A DNA stretch of 64,000 nt, taken from assembly GCF_020439865.1 (NCBI RefSeq), contig NZ_JAGRPF010000232.1, positions 1-64,000 on the forward strand, given 5' to 3'. The DNA comes from Prosthecobacter sp. GTDB taxonomy: Bacteria > Verrucomicrobiota > Verrucomicrobiia > Verrucomicrobiales > Verrucomicrobiaceae. The notes under the pieces were generated by a model that did not search any database, was not told the origin of the DNA, and saw only the letters and a program-made list of their open reading frames with translations. The translations under genes were made by a program, and so were the position numbers. Shown here one piece after another: positions 16,735-25,859 of this stretch (within the stretch, counting starts at the first letter, position 1; the number at the start of each line of letters is the position of its first letter).

Positions 16735-18326
16735 GGTGCGGTGGCTTCCTGCTCTTTGCGCAGTTTGTAACGGTCCCACAACGACTGCTCGACCCACATG
16801 TTGAGAAGAACGCCGGGGCGCAGGCCGAAGGGACCCTGCTTGAAATAGGTTTTGCCGTCGAACTTGGCCTCGACGGCGGGTGTCATGTCGGTTTCCGCGA
16901 CGATGACGCGTGCATCAAGAGTTTCCGGCAGGGTTGACTCATAGCGGACGGTCTTGATGTCGCGCCAATACCAAGGCAGCGGCCAGCCGGCGTCACGGTT
17001 GACGACGAGCACGTTGAAGTTGTCGTCCGGCGCGATCTTCTGCAACTCGCGCAATTGCGGGCGGAGGCGCATGAGGTTGGTGGAGGTGTGCGAATAGACG
17101 TAGGGATTGCGCGAGTCGGCGGCGTAATTGTGAATGGCGATGTTCGTCTGCGCGATGAGGTGGTAGAGGCCGATGCCGAAAGCGATCCTGAAAGCGAGGC
17201 GGGGGATCCTGCCGGTGAGCGCACGGGAGATCGCGGCAGCGCCGACTCCGGCGAGGAGCGTGAGCGCATGCTGGGCGCTGAGGATGGACCACGGTGTCTT
17301 GTAGGCGAGGAAGGAGTAGACGGCGAAAAGCACCAGGGTGTAAACGGAGAGAAACACGAGGAAGGGCTGCCGCGTCGGGTGCTTCTGATGATTGCCCAAA
17401 AAGGAGTAGAGCATGCCGATGATGCCGAGCCCTCCGATCATGGCCTCGCTCCAGACGAGGCCGTCTTTGCGCCAGAAGATGAGCGTCAGGTAGTAGTGCC
17501 AGGGTTTCTCATGACCGCTGCCGCCGGAGCGCTCGAGGTAGTTCAGGTAGGTCAGGGCGCTGTCTTTCACGGCCTGCCAGTCTTTGAATCCGCCGGAGTA
17601 GATCGCGATGCTTGTCGCGATGGCGACGATGATGACCCACAGCCACGGCTTTGAAGCGCGGCTTTTGTTGAGGCCGATGTCGAAACCGCTGCGGCGGGGC
17701 GCGAAATCACCGATCGTCAACCTGGCGACGACAAAGCCGATGACACCGGCGACGACATTGATCGCAAAGGTCTCCTTCGTTGCATGCTGCATGCCGAGCG
17801 AGAATCCGGCAACGACGAGCCACCAGCGGCCACCACCTTGAGAATAGCGCCACAGCGCGGCGATGCTGAGCGTGATGAACAGCACCAGCGGCACCTCCAT
17901 GATGAAGTAGCGCGAGTAATAGACCATCATCGGTGAGATGGAGATAAGCAGCATCGCGAGACCGGCGGCGTAACGGCCTAATGCGTCACGCAGGAGCAAG
18001 GTCGAGAGCAGGAGAAGAAGGCCGCAGATCACCGGCACGGTGCGGAGCTGGGCTTCGGTCCACGTCGAGGAGTCCCCCCATCCGGCGAGTCTGGCCCAGA
18101 CGCGTGTGATGTAGTGCAGGCCGGGTCCGTGGAAATCCTTGGGGTCGTATTGAAAATGACCGGTCGCCTGAAACTCGGCGGACTTCATCGCGAGGATGGC
18201 TTCATCTGTGTGCATCGGCCGTTCGCCGAGGGACGGGAAACGATAGTAGGCGCCGAGGGCGAGCGAGATGATCGTGAAGAGGGTCAGGCCAAACAGGCTG
18301 AGAGAGTTTTTAGGGGGCGGGGGCAT
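16731..18326 (-). CDS. TIGR03663 family membrane protein (glycosyltransferase 39-like)
   Basis: A 531-residue polytopic membrane protein. About ten or more hydrophobic segments follow an N-terminal loop with the conserved RFPSLGERPMHTDEA, the acidic motif expected of GT-C fold lipid-linked-sugar transferases. The family (TIGR03663, flippase-activity-associated Agl23-like) occurs in archaea and scattered bacteria; substrates are inferred to be lipid-linked sugars. Its stop overlaps the apbE start by four bases, suggesting translational coupling, though no functional link is obvious. A minus-strand gene of unknown function ends 38 bp upstream. Confidence 0.8.
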   Translation of the reverse strand: MPPPPKNSLSLFGLTLFTIISLALGAYYRFPSLGERPMHTDEAILAMKSAEFQATGHFQYDPKDFHGPGLHYITRVWARLAGWGDSSTWTEAQLRTVPVICGLLLLLSTLLLRDALGRYAAGLAMLLISISPMMVYYSRYFIMEVPLVLFITLSIAALWRYSQGGGRWWLVVAGFSLGMQHATKETFAINVVAGVIGFVVARLTIGDFAPRRSGFDIGLNKSRASKPWLWVIIVAIATSIAIYSGGFKDWQAVKDSALTYLNYLERSGGSGHEKPWHYYLTLIFWRKDGLVWSEAMIGGLGIIGMLYSFLGNHQKHPTRQPFLVFLSVYTLVLFAVYSFLAYKTPWSILSAQHALTLLAGVGAAAISRALTGRIPRLAFRIAFGIGLYHLIAQTNIAIHNYAADSRNPYVYSHTSTNLMRLRPQLRELQKIAPDDNFNVLVVNRDAGWPLPWYWRDIKTVRYESTLPETLDARVIVAETDMTPAVEAKFDGKTYFKQGPFGLRPGVLLNMWVEQSLWDRYKLRKEQEATAP

Positions 18327-18364
18327 TTCGGACGACTAAGGCGAGATCAGAAGAACAATCGGGC

Positions 18365-18862
18365 TTACAACAGATCACGGCGTTCCACCAGCAGCATGCG
18401 CTGGCGGTTGCGGCGGAGAAAGAACTGCTCGCGTGTCGGTGGCAGCGTGTCGCTGCCGCCGTGTTCGATGACAACGGTGACATTCTGCGGCTGCACCTTC
18501 ATTTCGAGGAAGCGAAGCAGCGGCGTGCCGCGAACGCGGAAGAAGCAGTGGAGCGGAATGTGAGGGTGCGCCGCATTCCACAACCAGCGTGCCGGTGCGA
18601 AGCGCTCTTCGTCCATCAGCGCGCACAGAATTTCGCGCATCAGCAGTTCGCCGTGCCTGCGCGACCACTTCCAGGCCTCGCGGCGGTTCATGAGCTCGTT
18701 GAACTTGGCCACCAGCGGATTTGAGTGCGCCTGCTCCATTTCCTGGATGATCTCGCCGGCATGCACCGCCATCGCCGCGCGGAACTCCTCACGGGTGATG
18801 CGGCCGCTGTCCAGCCAGCGGAAAAGCTGCTGCGGCGTGGGGACTGGATCGAGAGAAATCAT
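18365..18862 (-). CDS. Conserved-looking cytoplasmic protein of unknown function
   Basis: A 165-residue soluble protein beginning with a helical segment that reads like a short EF-hand or SHOCT-type helical motif (LFRWLDSGRITREEFRAAM), then Trp/Arg-rich helices and a C-terminal beta-rich part ending in LLVERRDLL. No signal peptide, cysteine cluster or nucleotide-binding loop is visible. It lies between the TIGR03663 gene and the MFS/spermidine synthase gene on the same strand, with gaps of 38 and 64 bp, so it may belong to the same transcript. No function is proposed. Confidence 0.6.
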   Translation of the reverse strand: MISLDPVPTPQQLFRWLDSGRITREEFRAAMAVHAGEIIQEMEQAHSNPLVAKFNELMNRREAWKWSRRHGELLMREILCALMDEERFAPARWLWNAAHPHIPLHCFFRVRGTPLLRFLEMKVQPQNVTVVIEHGGSDTLPPTREQFFLRRNRQRMLLVERRDLL

Positions 18863-18926
18863 CGCGATTCGCGCGAGTTTGGCGCGTTCGCGGGCGTTCG
18901 CAAATCGACTGTTCGCCCTTCGCGGC

Positions 18927-21347
18927 CTATTCTTCGGACTCCTTGGTGTTTTGCGGGATGTCGAGAATGCGCAGCAGGTTGTGATAGCGGTCGGTCCAGA
19001 GACGGACGTCGTGCTTCAATTCGATCTCGTTACCGACCAGTTCAGGCGGCGTGGCTTTGAGGAAAGCTTCGTTGCGCGTGACGAGGATGTAGTCGGTCGA
19101 ATCATCATCACCGGAGGCTTCAGTGGCGATCCGGGTGGTTTTGAATCCGCCTTGGGCGGCGATTTTTTCGATCACCGGGGCAAGCACGAGATAACTGTTG
19201 GTGACATGCACGGCGATGATGCCGTCCGGCTTCATGTGACGGTCATAGATGGCGAAGGCCTCCTTTGTCAGCAGATGGACGGGCACGGAGTCGCCGCTGA
19301 AGGCATCCAGCAGGAGGACATCAAACTGCTGCGACTTTTCCGCATCGAGCGCCAGACGTGCATCCGAGGTGACGATCTCGATCTTTGCCCCGCGTTTCTC
19401 GGCGTCTTCGAGGTAGGTGAAGTACTTTTTGGCGATGCGCACCACGTCCGGGTTGATGTCGTAGAAGCGGAGCGTCTGGCCGTTTTGAGCGTAGCAGGAG
19501 ACTGTGCCAGCCCCCATGCCGACGACACCAATTCGAGCGCCGGGTCGGTCTTTGATGCTGTCCAGCGCCTTGCCGATGCCTGTGTGATGGCCGTAGTAGG
19601 TCGTGGGCTCCTCGCGCAGGGCTGCGCCGAGATTCTGCATGCCGTGAATGATGCCGCCGTTGCTGAGCTGGCGGTACTTCATGTCCAGACCGCTGTCATA
19701 GTCCTCGGTGACTGAAAGCATGCCGTAGAAGTTGCGCACGCGTTCGAGCTTGTCGTCGTGCTTGAAGCCGAGGTCACACATCAGGAATACGACGAAGGTG
19801 AACAGCATGCCCAGCATCGTGAGGGTGAACAGTGCCGGGCGCATGAAGCCGCGCCGGATGATGCGCCAGACTAGAACGAGCAGGCAGATGCCGATGCCGA
19901 TGAGCACGCCGTAGATCATGGCCGCCGGTGGCATGAGATCCGGCTTCACCTTCTTCTCCAGCGCCTCCTGAGTGAGGATGCCGTTTTGAATCAGCATCCA
20001 AGCTGCGAAACAAGTCACCGGGGCGACGACGAGGAGAAGCAGCCACTCCCACACGCGTTTCGCTTTCAATACGGAGCGAAGGAGAATGATGCAGGCCAGC
20101 AGGCCCACCGCGATGAGGCTGAGCGGCCACTCGGCAAAGGTGGTGAAAACACGCGGTGCTCCCAGGCTCACGAACAAACCTCCAAGCGCTCCACCGGCGG
20201 ACATGAGCAGGTAGAATTCCGTGAGCCTTCGCGGTGCTGGTTTCAGCCGGGTGAGTTCTCCGTGGCAGAGCATGCAGGCCAGAAACATCGCGCCAAAGGC
20301 CCAGCCGAGTTCCCAGATGAAATTCGGCGTGAGGTCGATGTTGCTCAGATGGACCGTTTGCCCTGTGAGCTTTGTCACCCAGGGCTCCACGTTGGTGTGC
20401 ATCATCTTTTCGAACTTGGTCCAGAACGGCTGCTTCTGCAGGCGGTCCGCTGTGCAGGTGATGAAAAGGACGGGCAGGGCCAGCAGCGCCCACAAGGCGC
20501 AGATTTTCGCATACCAGCGTTCGTGTTCGAAGCAGATGATGAAGGTCAGCAGGTAGAGGCTCAGCGGCACCACCCACAGGAAGGGAATCACCGCCACGTC
20601 CTGGCAGACGTGATTCGTGGCCGCCAGCAGCACGCAGCTCGCCAGCGCGGGCAGCAGCACCCAAAGGATGCGGCGCAACCAGCCGGGATGATCGGCCGCC
20701 TTGTCGATCACCTCTGGCGGTTTGGCCTCCGCTGCAATCGCGTGATGGCGGTCCATCCACACGCCGGCGAGGGAAAGGATGACGAAGGCGCCGAAGCCCA
20801 CGGCCCAGAGGGTCGTCTGTTCCACCACGTCCCAATGCACCTCAAAGAACAGTGGGTAGCTCAGCAGCGCGGCCAGCGAACCGATGTTGGAGAGCGCATA
20901 CAGCCGCCATGGACTTGCGCCGCCACTGGTGCGCGTGAACCACACCTGGACGAGCGGGCTTGTGCTGGAGAGCACGAAGTAGGGCAGTCCCACGCTCGCC
21001 AGCAGCAGGAGAAGGATGCGAAAGGCCGGATCTTCGTTGCCGGTGGGCTTCCACGCCTCGCCAGGTGCGATCGGAAGCATGGCGATGGCGGCTCCCAGCA
21101 GCAGGCCATGGAGAATGCCCTGCCAGCGGCGTGGCAGCAGGGTCAAAGCGTGGGCATACGCATAGCCTGCAAACAGCACCACCTGGAAGAACAGCATGCA
21201 AGTCGTCCAGACCCCGGGACTGCCGCCGAACCATGGCAGGATGAACTTGCTGATGATCGGCTGCACCTGAAACAGCAGGAAGGCGCTAAGCAGGCTCAGT
21301 GCCGCAAGGATCAGACCGGGAACGACACGGGATGGGGAGGAGGACAT
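18927..21347 (-). CDS. Fused MFS transporter/spermidine synthase-like protein
   Basis: An 806-residue protein with an N-terminal membrane half of some 14 hydrophobic segments (starting GLILAALSLLSAFLLFQVQP) and a C-terminal spermidine-synthase-like methyltransferase fold. The SAM-type loop VGMGAGTVSCY and the acidic segment LLLDAFSGDSVPVHLL are clear. Such fusions are widespread in Verrucomicrobia and Planctomycetes; actual aminopropyl transfer is unproven and the DAFSGD segment departs from the classical spermidine synthase active site. The start was chosen at the ATG immediately before the first membrane segment. It is divergent from a methyltransferase gene. Confidence 0.85.
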   Translation of the reverse strand: MSSSPSRVVPGLILAALSLLSAFLLFQVQPIISKFILPWFGGSPGVWTTCMLFFQVVLFAGYAYAHALTLLPRRWQGILHGLLLGAAIAMLPIAPGEAWKPTGNEDPAFRILLLLLASVGLPYFVLSSTSPLVQVWFTRTSGGASPWRLYALSNIGSLAALLSYPLFFEVHWDVVEQTTLWAVGFGAFVILSLAGVWMDRHHAIAAEAKPPEVIDKAADHPGWLRRILWVLLPALASCVLLAATNHVCQDVAVIPFLWVVPLSLYLLTFIICFEHERWYAKICALWALLALPVLFITCTADRLQKQPFWTKFEKMMHTNVEPWVTKLTGQTVHLSNIDLTPNFIWELGWAFGAMFLACMLCHGELTRLKPAPRRLTEFYLLMSAGGALGGLFVSLGAPRVFTTFAEWPLSLIAVGLLACIILLRSVLKAKRVWEWLLLLVVAPVTCFAAWMLIQNGILTQEALEKKVKPDLMPPAAMIYGVLIGIGICLLVLVWRIIRRGFMRPALFTLTMLGMLFTFVVFLMCDLGFKHDDKLERVRNFYGMLSVTEDYDSGLDMKYRQLSNGGIIHGMQNLGAALREEPTTYYGHHTGIGKALDSIKDRPGARIGVVGMGAGTVSCYAQNGQTLRFYDINPDVVRIAKKYFTYLEDAEKRGAKIEIVTSDARLALDAEKSQQFDVLLLDAFSGDSVPVHLLTKEAFAIYDRHMKPDGIIAVHVTNSYLVLAPVIEKIAAQGGFKTTRIATEASGDDDSTDYILVTRNEAFLKATPPELVGNEIELKHDVRLWTDRYHNLLRILDIPQNTKESEE

Positions 21348-21507
21348 GGGTCGGGATGAAAGTGCACGCTCACACAATGGTTTCTTTTTGGGAAGTAAAA
21401 AGGATGCAAGAGGGAGGCCGGGCGCGGAATTCGGGTTCATCGTTTTGATTTTGTCATTCCGTCAGGGCCTTCTTGCTCCTACGCCTCCTTGTGCGACATC
21501 ATGCCGC

Positions 21508-22308
21508 ATGCCCCAGCCCCCACGCCGCCCGTTTCGCCCCCGGTCCTCACCACCGCGTGAGCACGGCACCTCGTGGGAGAAATCCGCCGACTGGTACGAC
21601 CGCATCATCGGCGAGCGCGGATCGGAGCTCTATCAGGCCGTCGTCATTCCCGGCGCGCTCAAACTGCTCGCGCCGAAGCGCGGCGAGCGCGTGCTCGATC
21701 TCGGCTGCGGACAGGGCGTGTTCTGCCGCGCGCTTGCGCAGGCCGGTTGCCAGGTGACCGGCGTGGATGCCGCACCGACTTTGATTCAAAAGGCGCGGAC
21801 CTATCCCGTGAAGCCGCCTGTGCGCTACCTCGCACGCGATGCGGCGCAGATCGAAGACCTCGGCGAGTTCGACGCCGCTTCCGCCATCCTCTGCGTGCAA
21901 AACATGGAGCACCTCGACGTCGTGGCAGCAGCCGCAGCGAAAGTGCTCAAGCCCGGCGGTCGCATGCTTTGGGTTGTCAATCATCCCGCCTTTCGCATCC
22001 CGCGCCAGTCGAGCTGGGGCCACGACGAGCCGCGCAAGATTCAATACCGCCGCACGGACGCCTATAGCAGCACGCTCAGCATCCCAATCGTCATGCATCC
22101 CGGCAAAGCGGACAGTGAAAGCACCACCTCCTTCCACCGCAGCCTGCAAACTCTCACCGGCACAGGTTTCAGCGCCGGACTCCGACTTGCCGGCATCGAG
22201 GAATGGTATTCCCACAAGGAGAGCCAGCCCGGTCCGCGTGCGCGTGCCGAGAATCGCGCACGGAAGGAGTTTCCACTGTTTCTGGCGCTGCTGTGGGAGA
22301 AGCGTTGA
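21508..22308 (+). CDS. Class I SAM-dependent methyltransferase
   Basis: A 266-residue methyltransferase of the Methyltransf_11/25 type. A Pro/Arg-rich N-terminus precedes WYDRIIGERGSELYQ. Motif I is VLDLGCGQGVFCRALA, motif II is the acidic end of VTGVDAAP, and a post-I segment AASAILCVQNMEHLD and the motif III-like LKPGGRMLWVVNHPAF follow. The substrate is unknown; the Arg-rich head could bind nucleic acid, but that is inference. The start ATG was chosen because upstream sequence overlaps the promoter region of the divergent MFS/spermidine synthase gene. Confidence 0.85.
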   Translation: MPQPPRRPFRPRSSPPREHGTSWEKSADWYDRIIGERGSELYQAVVIPGALKLLAPKRGERVLDLGCGQGVFCRALAQAGCQVTGVDAAPTLIQKARTYPVKPPVRYLARDAAQIEDLGEFDAASAILCVQNMEHLDVVAAAAAKVLKPGGRMLWVVNHPAFRIPRQSSWGHDEPRKIQYRRTDAYSSTLSIPIVMHPGKADSESTTSFHRSLQTLTGTGFSAGLRLAGIEEWYSHKESQPGPRARAENRARKEFPLFLALLWEKR

Positions 22309-22449
22309 GTTCTGCCGAACTCAGCCTCGCTGATGCGGCGTGACCGTTGGAACATCTTTTGGGAGATGGGAAGTGCTCTGCGTGTCGCGCTCCGATCGTG
22401 CGGTGCAGCCACCTTGACACGGCAATCTGCGGCCCGTACCCATGCTGCC

Positions 22450-22824
22450 ATGAGTGATTTGAACTTCGTACGAGTGAAGGGGATCGCCCTGGCCGTGGCT
22501 GATCTGGAGCGGGCCAACCGCTTTTATGGCGAAACGCTGGCGCTTCCGCCGGACACCATTCATCACATGGAATCCGCCTATTTGATTGGGGATGCGATTG
22601 TGATGCTGAAATCGCAGGCGGAGTGGTACGCCAGTCCGTCGGACCAATTGAATCCCCGGATTACCGTCGAAACGCAGGATGCCTTTGCCACTGAAGCGGC
22701 TTTGAAGGAGCGGGGCGTTACGATCTCCGATCCTGTGACTCTCTATGATGGCACTCCGGTTGGGGCCTTCCTCGACAGCGAGGGAAACAAGATCTGGTTT
22801 TGTTCTACTCCAAAAAGAGAATGA
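22450..22824 (+). CDS. VOC family protein (glyoxalase/bleomycin resistance-like)
   Basis: A 124-residue single VOC domain. It has the typical opening VKGIALAVADLERANRFYGETLAL, a central strand set, and the C-terminal segment GTPVGAFLDSEGNKIWF that normally closes the metal site. VOC proteins include glyoxalase I, dioxygenases and antibiotic-binding proteins; this short form cannot be assigned. It lies 141 bp after the methyltransferase gene on the same strand. Confidence 0.82.
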   Translation: MSDLNFVRVKGIALAVADLERANRFYGETLALPPDTIHHMESAYLIGDAIVMLKSQAEWYASPSDQLNPRITVETQDAFATEAALKERGVTISDPVTLYDGTPVGAFLDSEGNKIWFCSTPKRE

Positions 22825-22901
22825 TCATGACAGAGTCCCAGGGGGCTCTCATTCATGGCTGTGTCTGCCGTTGGAACTGAGCGAATCCGGCGAACCAACA
22901 A

Positions 22902-23396
22902 TCACTTTTTTGGTGCCCAGCGATCTAGAAAAGCCTTCACTTTTTCCGGATTGTGGTGGTCGCCTTCCTCGAGCTGTTCGGTGTCTTGAATGGTGAGCTG
23001 GCGACCGTCGGCGTTCAACACGACGAGTGCGGGCAGGCCGTACTGGACAGGGTTTCCATATTTGGCGTCGATGTCCTGGTTGTGCTCTCCATTCACATCG
23101 AGAAGGACGACGACGTAGCTGCTCTTGAGCTTTGCGGCGATGTCGGGATTCGTGTCAAAGAGGTGGTGCAGGCGGTGGCACCAGCCGCACCAGTTCGCGC
23201 CGAACTGGAGGAGGACATGCTTGTGCTCCTGCTTCGCGACCACGAGCGCCGCGGCGATCTGCTTGGCGCCGTCGGCGGACTCGTCGTAAAGTACGGCGCG
23301 TGTCGGAGACTCAGCCGCTGGAGCATTGAGCCACCAGTTGGCAAAAACGAGCAGGGAGCAAAGACCCAGCAACGGCGGAAAGATGCGGTATTTCAT
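22902..23396 (-). CDS. Membrane-anchored or exported thioredoxin-like protein
   Basis: A 164-residue thioredoxin-fold protein with an N-terminal hydrophobic segment (about residues 7-26) that serves as signal peptide or anchor. The active site is WCGWC (Cys70 and Cys73), and the cis-Pro region is YGLPALVVL. It resembles periplasmic thiol-disulfide proteins that reduce or sort substrate cysteines, for example in cytochrome maturation. It is the last gene of the operon with dprA: an alternative GTG start at 23423 overlaps the dprA stop by four bases (GTGA), but the internal ATG is preferred because it directly precedes the signal. Confidence 0.83.
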   Translation of the reverse strand: MKYRIFPPLLGLCSLLVFANWWLNAPAAESPTRAVLYDESADGAKQIAAALVVAKQEHKHVLLQFGANWCGWCHRLHHLFDTNPDIAAKLKSSYVVVLLDVNGEHNQDIDAKYGNPVQYGLPALVVLNADGRQLTIQDTEQLEEGDHHNPEKVKAFLDRWAPKK

Positions 23397-23419
23397 GAAT
23401 CGGGTTCTCTTAAACAGCT

Positions 23420-24520
23420 TCACACCAGCCTCACATATCTTCTGCCCGGCAACGCACGGATGAGGCGTTTCATCTCAAGGCGCATCAGGGTGGACGAGAC
23501 GGTGGCCGGAGTGAGGCCTGATGTGGTGGTGATGTCGTTGATGTGGGCTTCGTCGGTGCTGATGGCCTTGTAGAGAATCTCTTCCTCCAGCGTGAGCGTG
23601 ACGGCGGGGCGCGACTCTTCGAGCTTCGGAGCGGTGGGTGCGGTGGGGAAGAGCGTCATGAGATCATCAAGCACGTCGGCGCCGTCCATGATGAGCTTGG
23701 CACCCTGCTGGATAAGGCGGTTGCAGCCGGCGGAGGTGGGCTTGTCGATGGGGCCGGGCACGGCATAGACGGTGCGACCTTGCTCAGTGGCCTGCTGGGC
23801 GGTGATGAGAGAACCGCTGCGCAAGGGGGCTTCGACAACGATGAGACCGGTGCTCCAACCGGCGACGATGCGGTTGCGGTAGGGGAAGGTTTGTTTGTCG
23901 GCGATACGATCGACGGGGTATTCGCTGATGACCGCGCCGTTTTGCGCGATGCGTTCGGCGAGGGCCATGTTCTCCGGCGGATACAACTTGCCGATGCCGG
24001 AACCGATGACGGCGATGGTTCGGCCTTTCGCGGCGAGCGCGGCCTCATGGGCGGCGGTGTCGATGCCGCGGGCGAGGCCACTGACGACGGCGTAACCGGC
24101 GTAGGCGATCTGGAAGCTGAGCTTCTTCGTGGCGTTGAGTCCGTAATGCGTGGCATGGCGGCTGCCGACGATGCCGAGGGCGTTGTGATCGCGCTTGATG
24201 AGTTCGCCCCAGACATAGAGCACGAGAGGTGGATCGTGAATCTCACGCAGCAGGGGCGGGTAGAATTCATCCTCCTGCGTGAGGATGGTTAGGCCGCGAT
24301 CTTGGATTTTCTTCAACTCGCCTGCGAGATCGATCTGGGATTCCCATCCGGCGATGTTCTCCGCCTGAGCGCGGCCGAAGCCCTCGATCTGAAGAATGTC
24401 GGAGGTCTTCGCGGTGAGGATGCGCTCAGGGCTGCCGAAGTGCTGCAGCAGCTTCCGCGCCCGCACGGAGCCGATCTGCGGAAGCAGGTTCAGCGCGATC
24501 CATGCCTCGGTGCGGGTCAT
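23420..24520 (-). CDS. dprA: DNA-processing protein DprA
   Basis: A 366-residue DprA/Smf protein. In naturally competent bacteria it loads RecA on incoming single-stranded DNA. An N-terminal SAM-like helical part (IGSVRARKLLQHFG) precedes the Rossmann core with GSRHATHYG, SGLARGIDTAAHEAAL and VIGSGIGKLYPPEN. A C-terminal winged helix (about residues 300-366) ends in GRRYVRLV. The start was taken at the ATG before TEAWIALNLLP, which matches the family length. It lies 13 bp after a membrane coiled-coil gene and overlaps the possible thioredoxin GTG start. Competence pilins are not seen next to it, though the pseudopilins at 41-43 kb are in the same window. Confidence 0.93.
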   Translation of the reverse strand: MTRTEAWIALNLLPQIGSVRARKLLQHFGSPERILTAKTSDILQIEGFGRAQAENIAGWESQIDLAGELKKIQDRGLTILTQEDEFYPPLLREIHDPPLVLYVWGELIKRDHNALGIVGSRHATHYGLNATKKLSFQIAYAGYAVVSGLARGIDTAAHEAALAAKGRTIAVIGSGIGKLYPPENMALAERIAQNGAVISEYPVDRIADKQTFPYRNRIVAGWSTGLIVVEAPLRSGSLITAQQATEQGRTVYAVPGPIDKPTSAGCNRLIQQGAKLIMDGADVLDDLMTLFPTAPTAPKLEESRPAVTLTLEEEILYKAISTDEAHINDITTTSGLTPATVSSTLMRLEMKRLIRALPGRRYVRLV

Positions 24521-24533
24521 GGGGCGTGGAGGC

Positions 24534-25049
24534 TCAGGCGGCGGTGACCGTGGCGGTCTCGCTGTTCTTCGCCGCGGCGGCGGCGGATTCAGGCAGGGCA
24601 ACATTGCTTTGCCCAGAGCCGGAACCGATCAGCTTGCGGAAGATCTTCTGCGGGAAGGAATGGCCCTTTTCTTCGGCCTCCAACTGGCTGAGAGCGGCGG
24701 ACTTCGCCATTTCCCAGGCGGGTGCGAATCCGGGAGCGCTGATGACCATCTGCTTTTCGGCACGGGCGAGGATTTCGAGCTCGCGCTGCATCTTGTTGTC
24801 CGAGCGCTCGTTGAGGCGGGCGACCTGCATCCTGAGGTTTTCATTTTCCTGCTTCAGCGCGGTGCGCTCTTTGCTGAGGTCCTGGGACTGCTTGGAATCA
24901 AGGTCGAGCTTGTCGCTGAGCATGCCTTTGTAGCGCTTCAGCTCGCGCTTGGTCTTAAAATGAGCCCACCATGACTGCACCAAGAAAATGCCGCAGAGCA
25001 CGATGCCGTAGATGAAGGTGTTCTGGGGGGAGAGGAGTTCTTTGAACAT
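24534..25049 (-). CDS. Single-pass membrane protein with coiled coil, unknown function
   Basis: A 171-residue protein with one hydrophobic segment at residues 11-28 and then a long charged coiled coil (about residues 32-100) with heptad-like Leu spacing. An amphipathic part around PAWEMAKSAALSQLEAEEKG and a low-complexity Ala/Thr/Ser tail follow. It is the first gene of a three-gene minus-strand operon with dprA and a thioredoxin-like gene, 13 bp before dprA. It could be a scaffold; no enzymatic motif is seen. The start is the ATG directly before the membrane segment. Confidence 0.7.
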   Translation of the reverse strand: MFKELLSPQNTFIYGIVLCGIFLVQSWWAHFKTKRELKRYKGMLSDKLDLDSKQSQDLSKERTALKQENENLRMQVARLNERSDNKMQRELEILARAEKQMVISAPGFAPAWEMAKSAALSQLEAEEKGHSFPQKIFRKLIGSGSGQSNVALPESAAAAAKNSETATVTAA

Positions 25050-25142
25050 AACCGGGAAAGCTAATGCATGCCCGTGTGTGTGCAACCGGGCAAAGCGGTT
25101 GCACGAGGCGGCGGCTTCGCCTAGATGCGGGGACGATTTCCC

Positions 25143-25853
25143 ATGCCCCACGCCCTTCTTCTCAAATTCCCCGGAACCAACTGTGATGCCGAAACCGCCC
25201 GTGCACTGGAAGCGGCGGGGTTTACCGCCGAGGTGTTGCCGGTGGCGCTGCTGGAGCCGGGTTCGCTCGACCGGGCGCAGATGATCGTGTTCTCCGGCGG
25301 CTTCAGCTACGGCGACTACGTGATGTCGGGCCGGATCGCGCAATTGATCACGAAGTCGAAGCTCGGCGACAAGCTGAAGACGTTTGTGGAGAAGGGCGGT
25401 TATGCGCTGGGCATCTGCAACGGCTTTCAAATCCTCACGCAGCTCGATCTGCTGCCGAAGGGAAGTCTGATTCACAACACGAGCGGCCGCTTCATCTGTC
25501 GCTGGGTGGGTTTGAAGAAGACGAAGACCAAGGCGAGCCCGTATCTCAGCAAGCTGCCGGAGGATTTCGAACTGCCCGTCGCCCATGCGGAAGGCCGCTT
25601 GGTGACGGAAGGTGACGACGCGGCCAAGTATGTGAAGTCCGGCCACGCGGCTCTGCTTTACGCGACAAACGTGAATGGATCGACGAACGCGATTGCGGGC
25701 CTTCAGGATGACACGGGACGTGTGTTTGGTCTGATGCCGCATCCGGAGCGTTTCATCTTCAAGAGCCAGCACTACGATCCGGACTGGAACGGCGACACCC
25801 AGTTCGGCTGGGGGCACTACCTGTTCCAGTCGGCTCGCGAAGCGATGAATTAA
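25143..25853 (+). CDS. purQ: Phosphoribosylformylglycinamidine synthase subunit PurQ
   Basis: A 236-residue class I glutamine amidotransferase that supplies ammonia for the FGAR to FGAM step of purine synthesis. The opening LLLKFPGTNCDAETARAL is the PurQ signature. The catalytic triad is Cys92 in GICNGFQIL plus His200 and Glu202 in HPERF. The length fits the small separate-subunit type that works with PurL and PurS, neither of which is in the window. The start ATG gives the family's normal N-terminus. It is divergent from the dprA operon and convergent, 6 bp apart, with a lipoprotein gene. Confidence 0.94.
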   Translation: MPHALLLKFPGTNCDAETARALEAAGFTAEVLPVALLEPGSLDRAQMIVFSGGFSYGDYVMSGRIAQLITKSKLGDKLKTFVEKGGYALGICNGFQILTQLDLLPKGSLIHNTSGRFICRWVGLKKTKTKASPYLSKLPEDFELPVAHAEGRLVTEGDDAAKYVKSGHAALLYATNVNGSTNAIAGLQDDTGRVFGLMPHPERFIFKSQHYDPDWNGDTQFGWGHYLFQSAREAMN

Positions 25854-25859
25854 ACCGTC

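Noticed and set aside
22306..22323. 7-bp hairpin (TGAGTTC with its complement) over the stop of the methyltransferase gene
   Set aside because: The stem is short and there is no T-run, so it is not accepted as a terminator.
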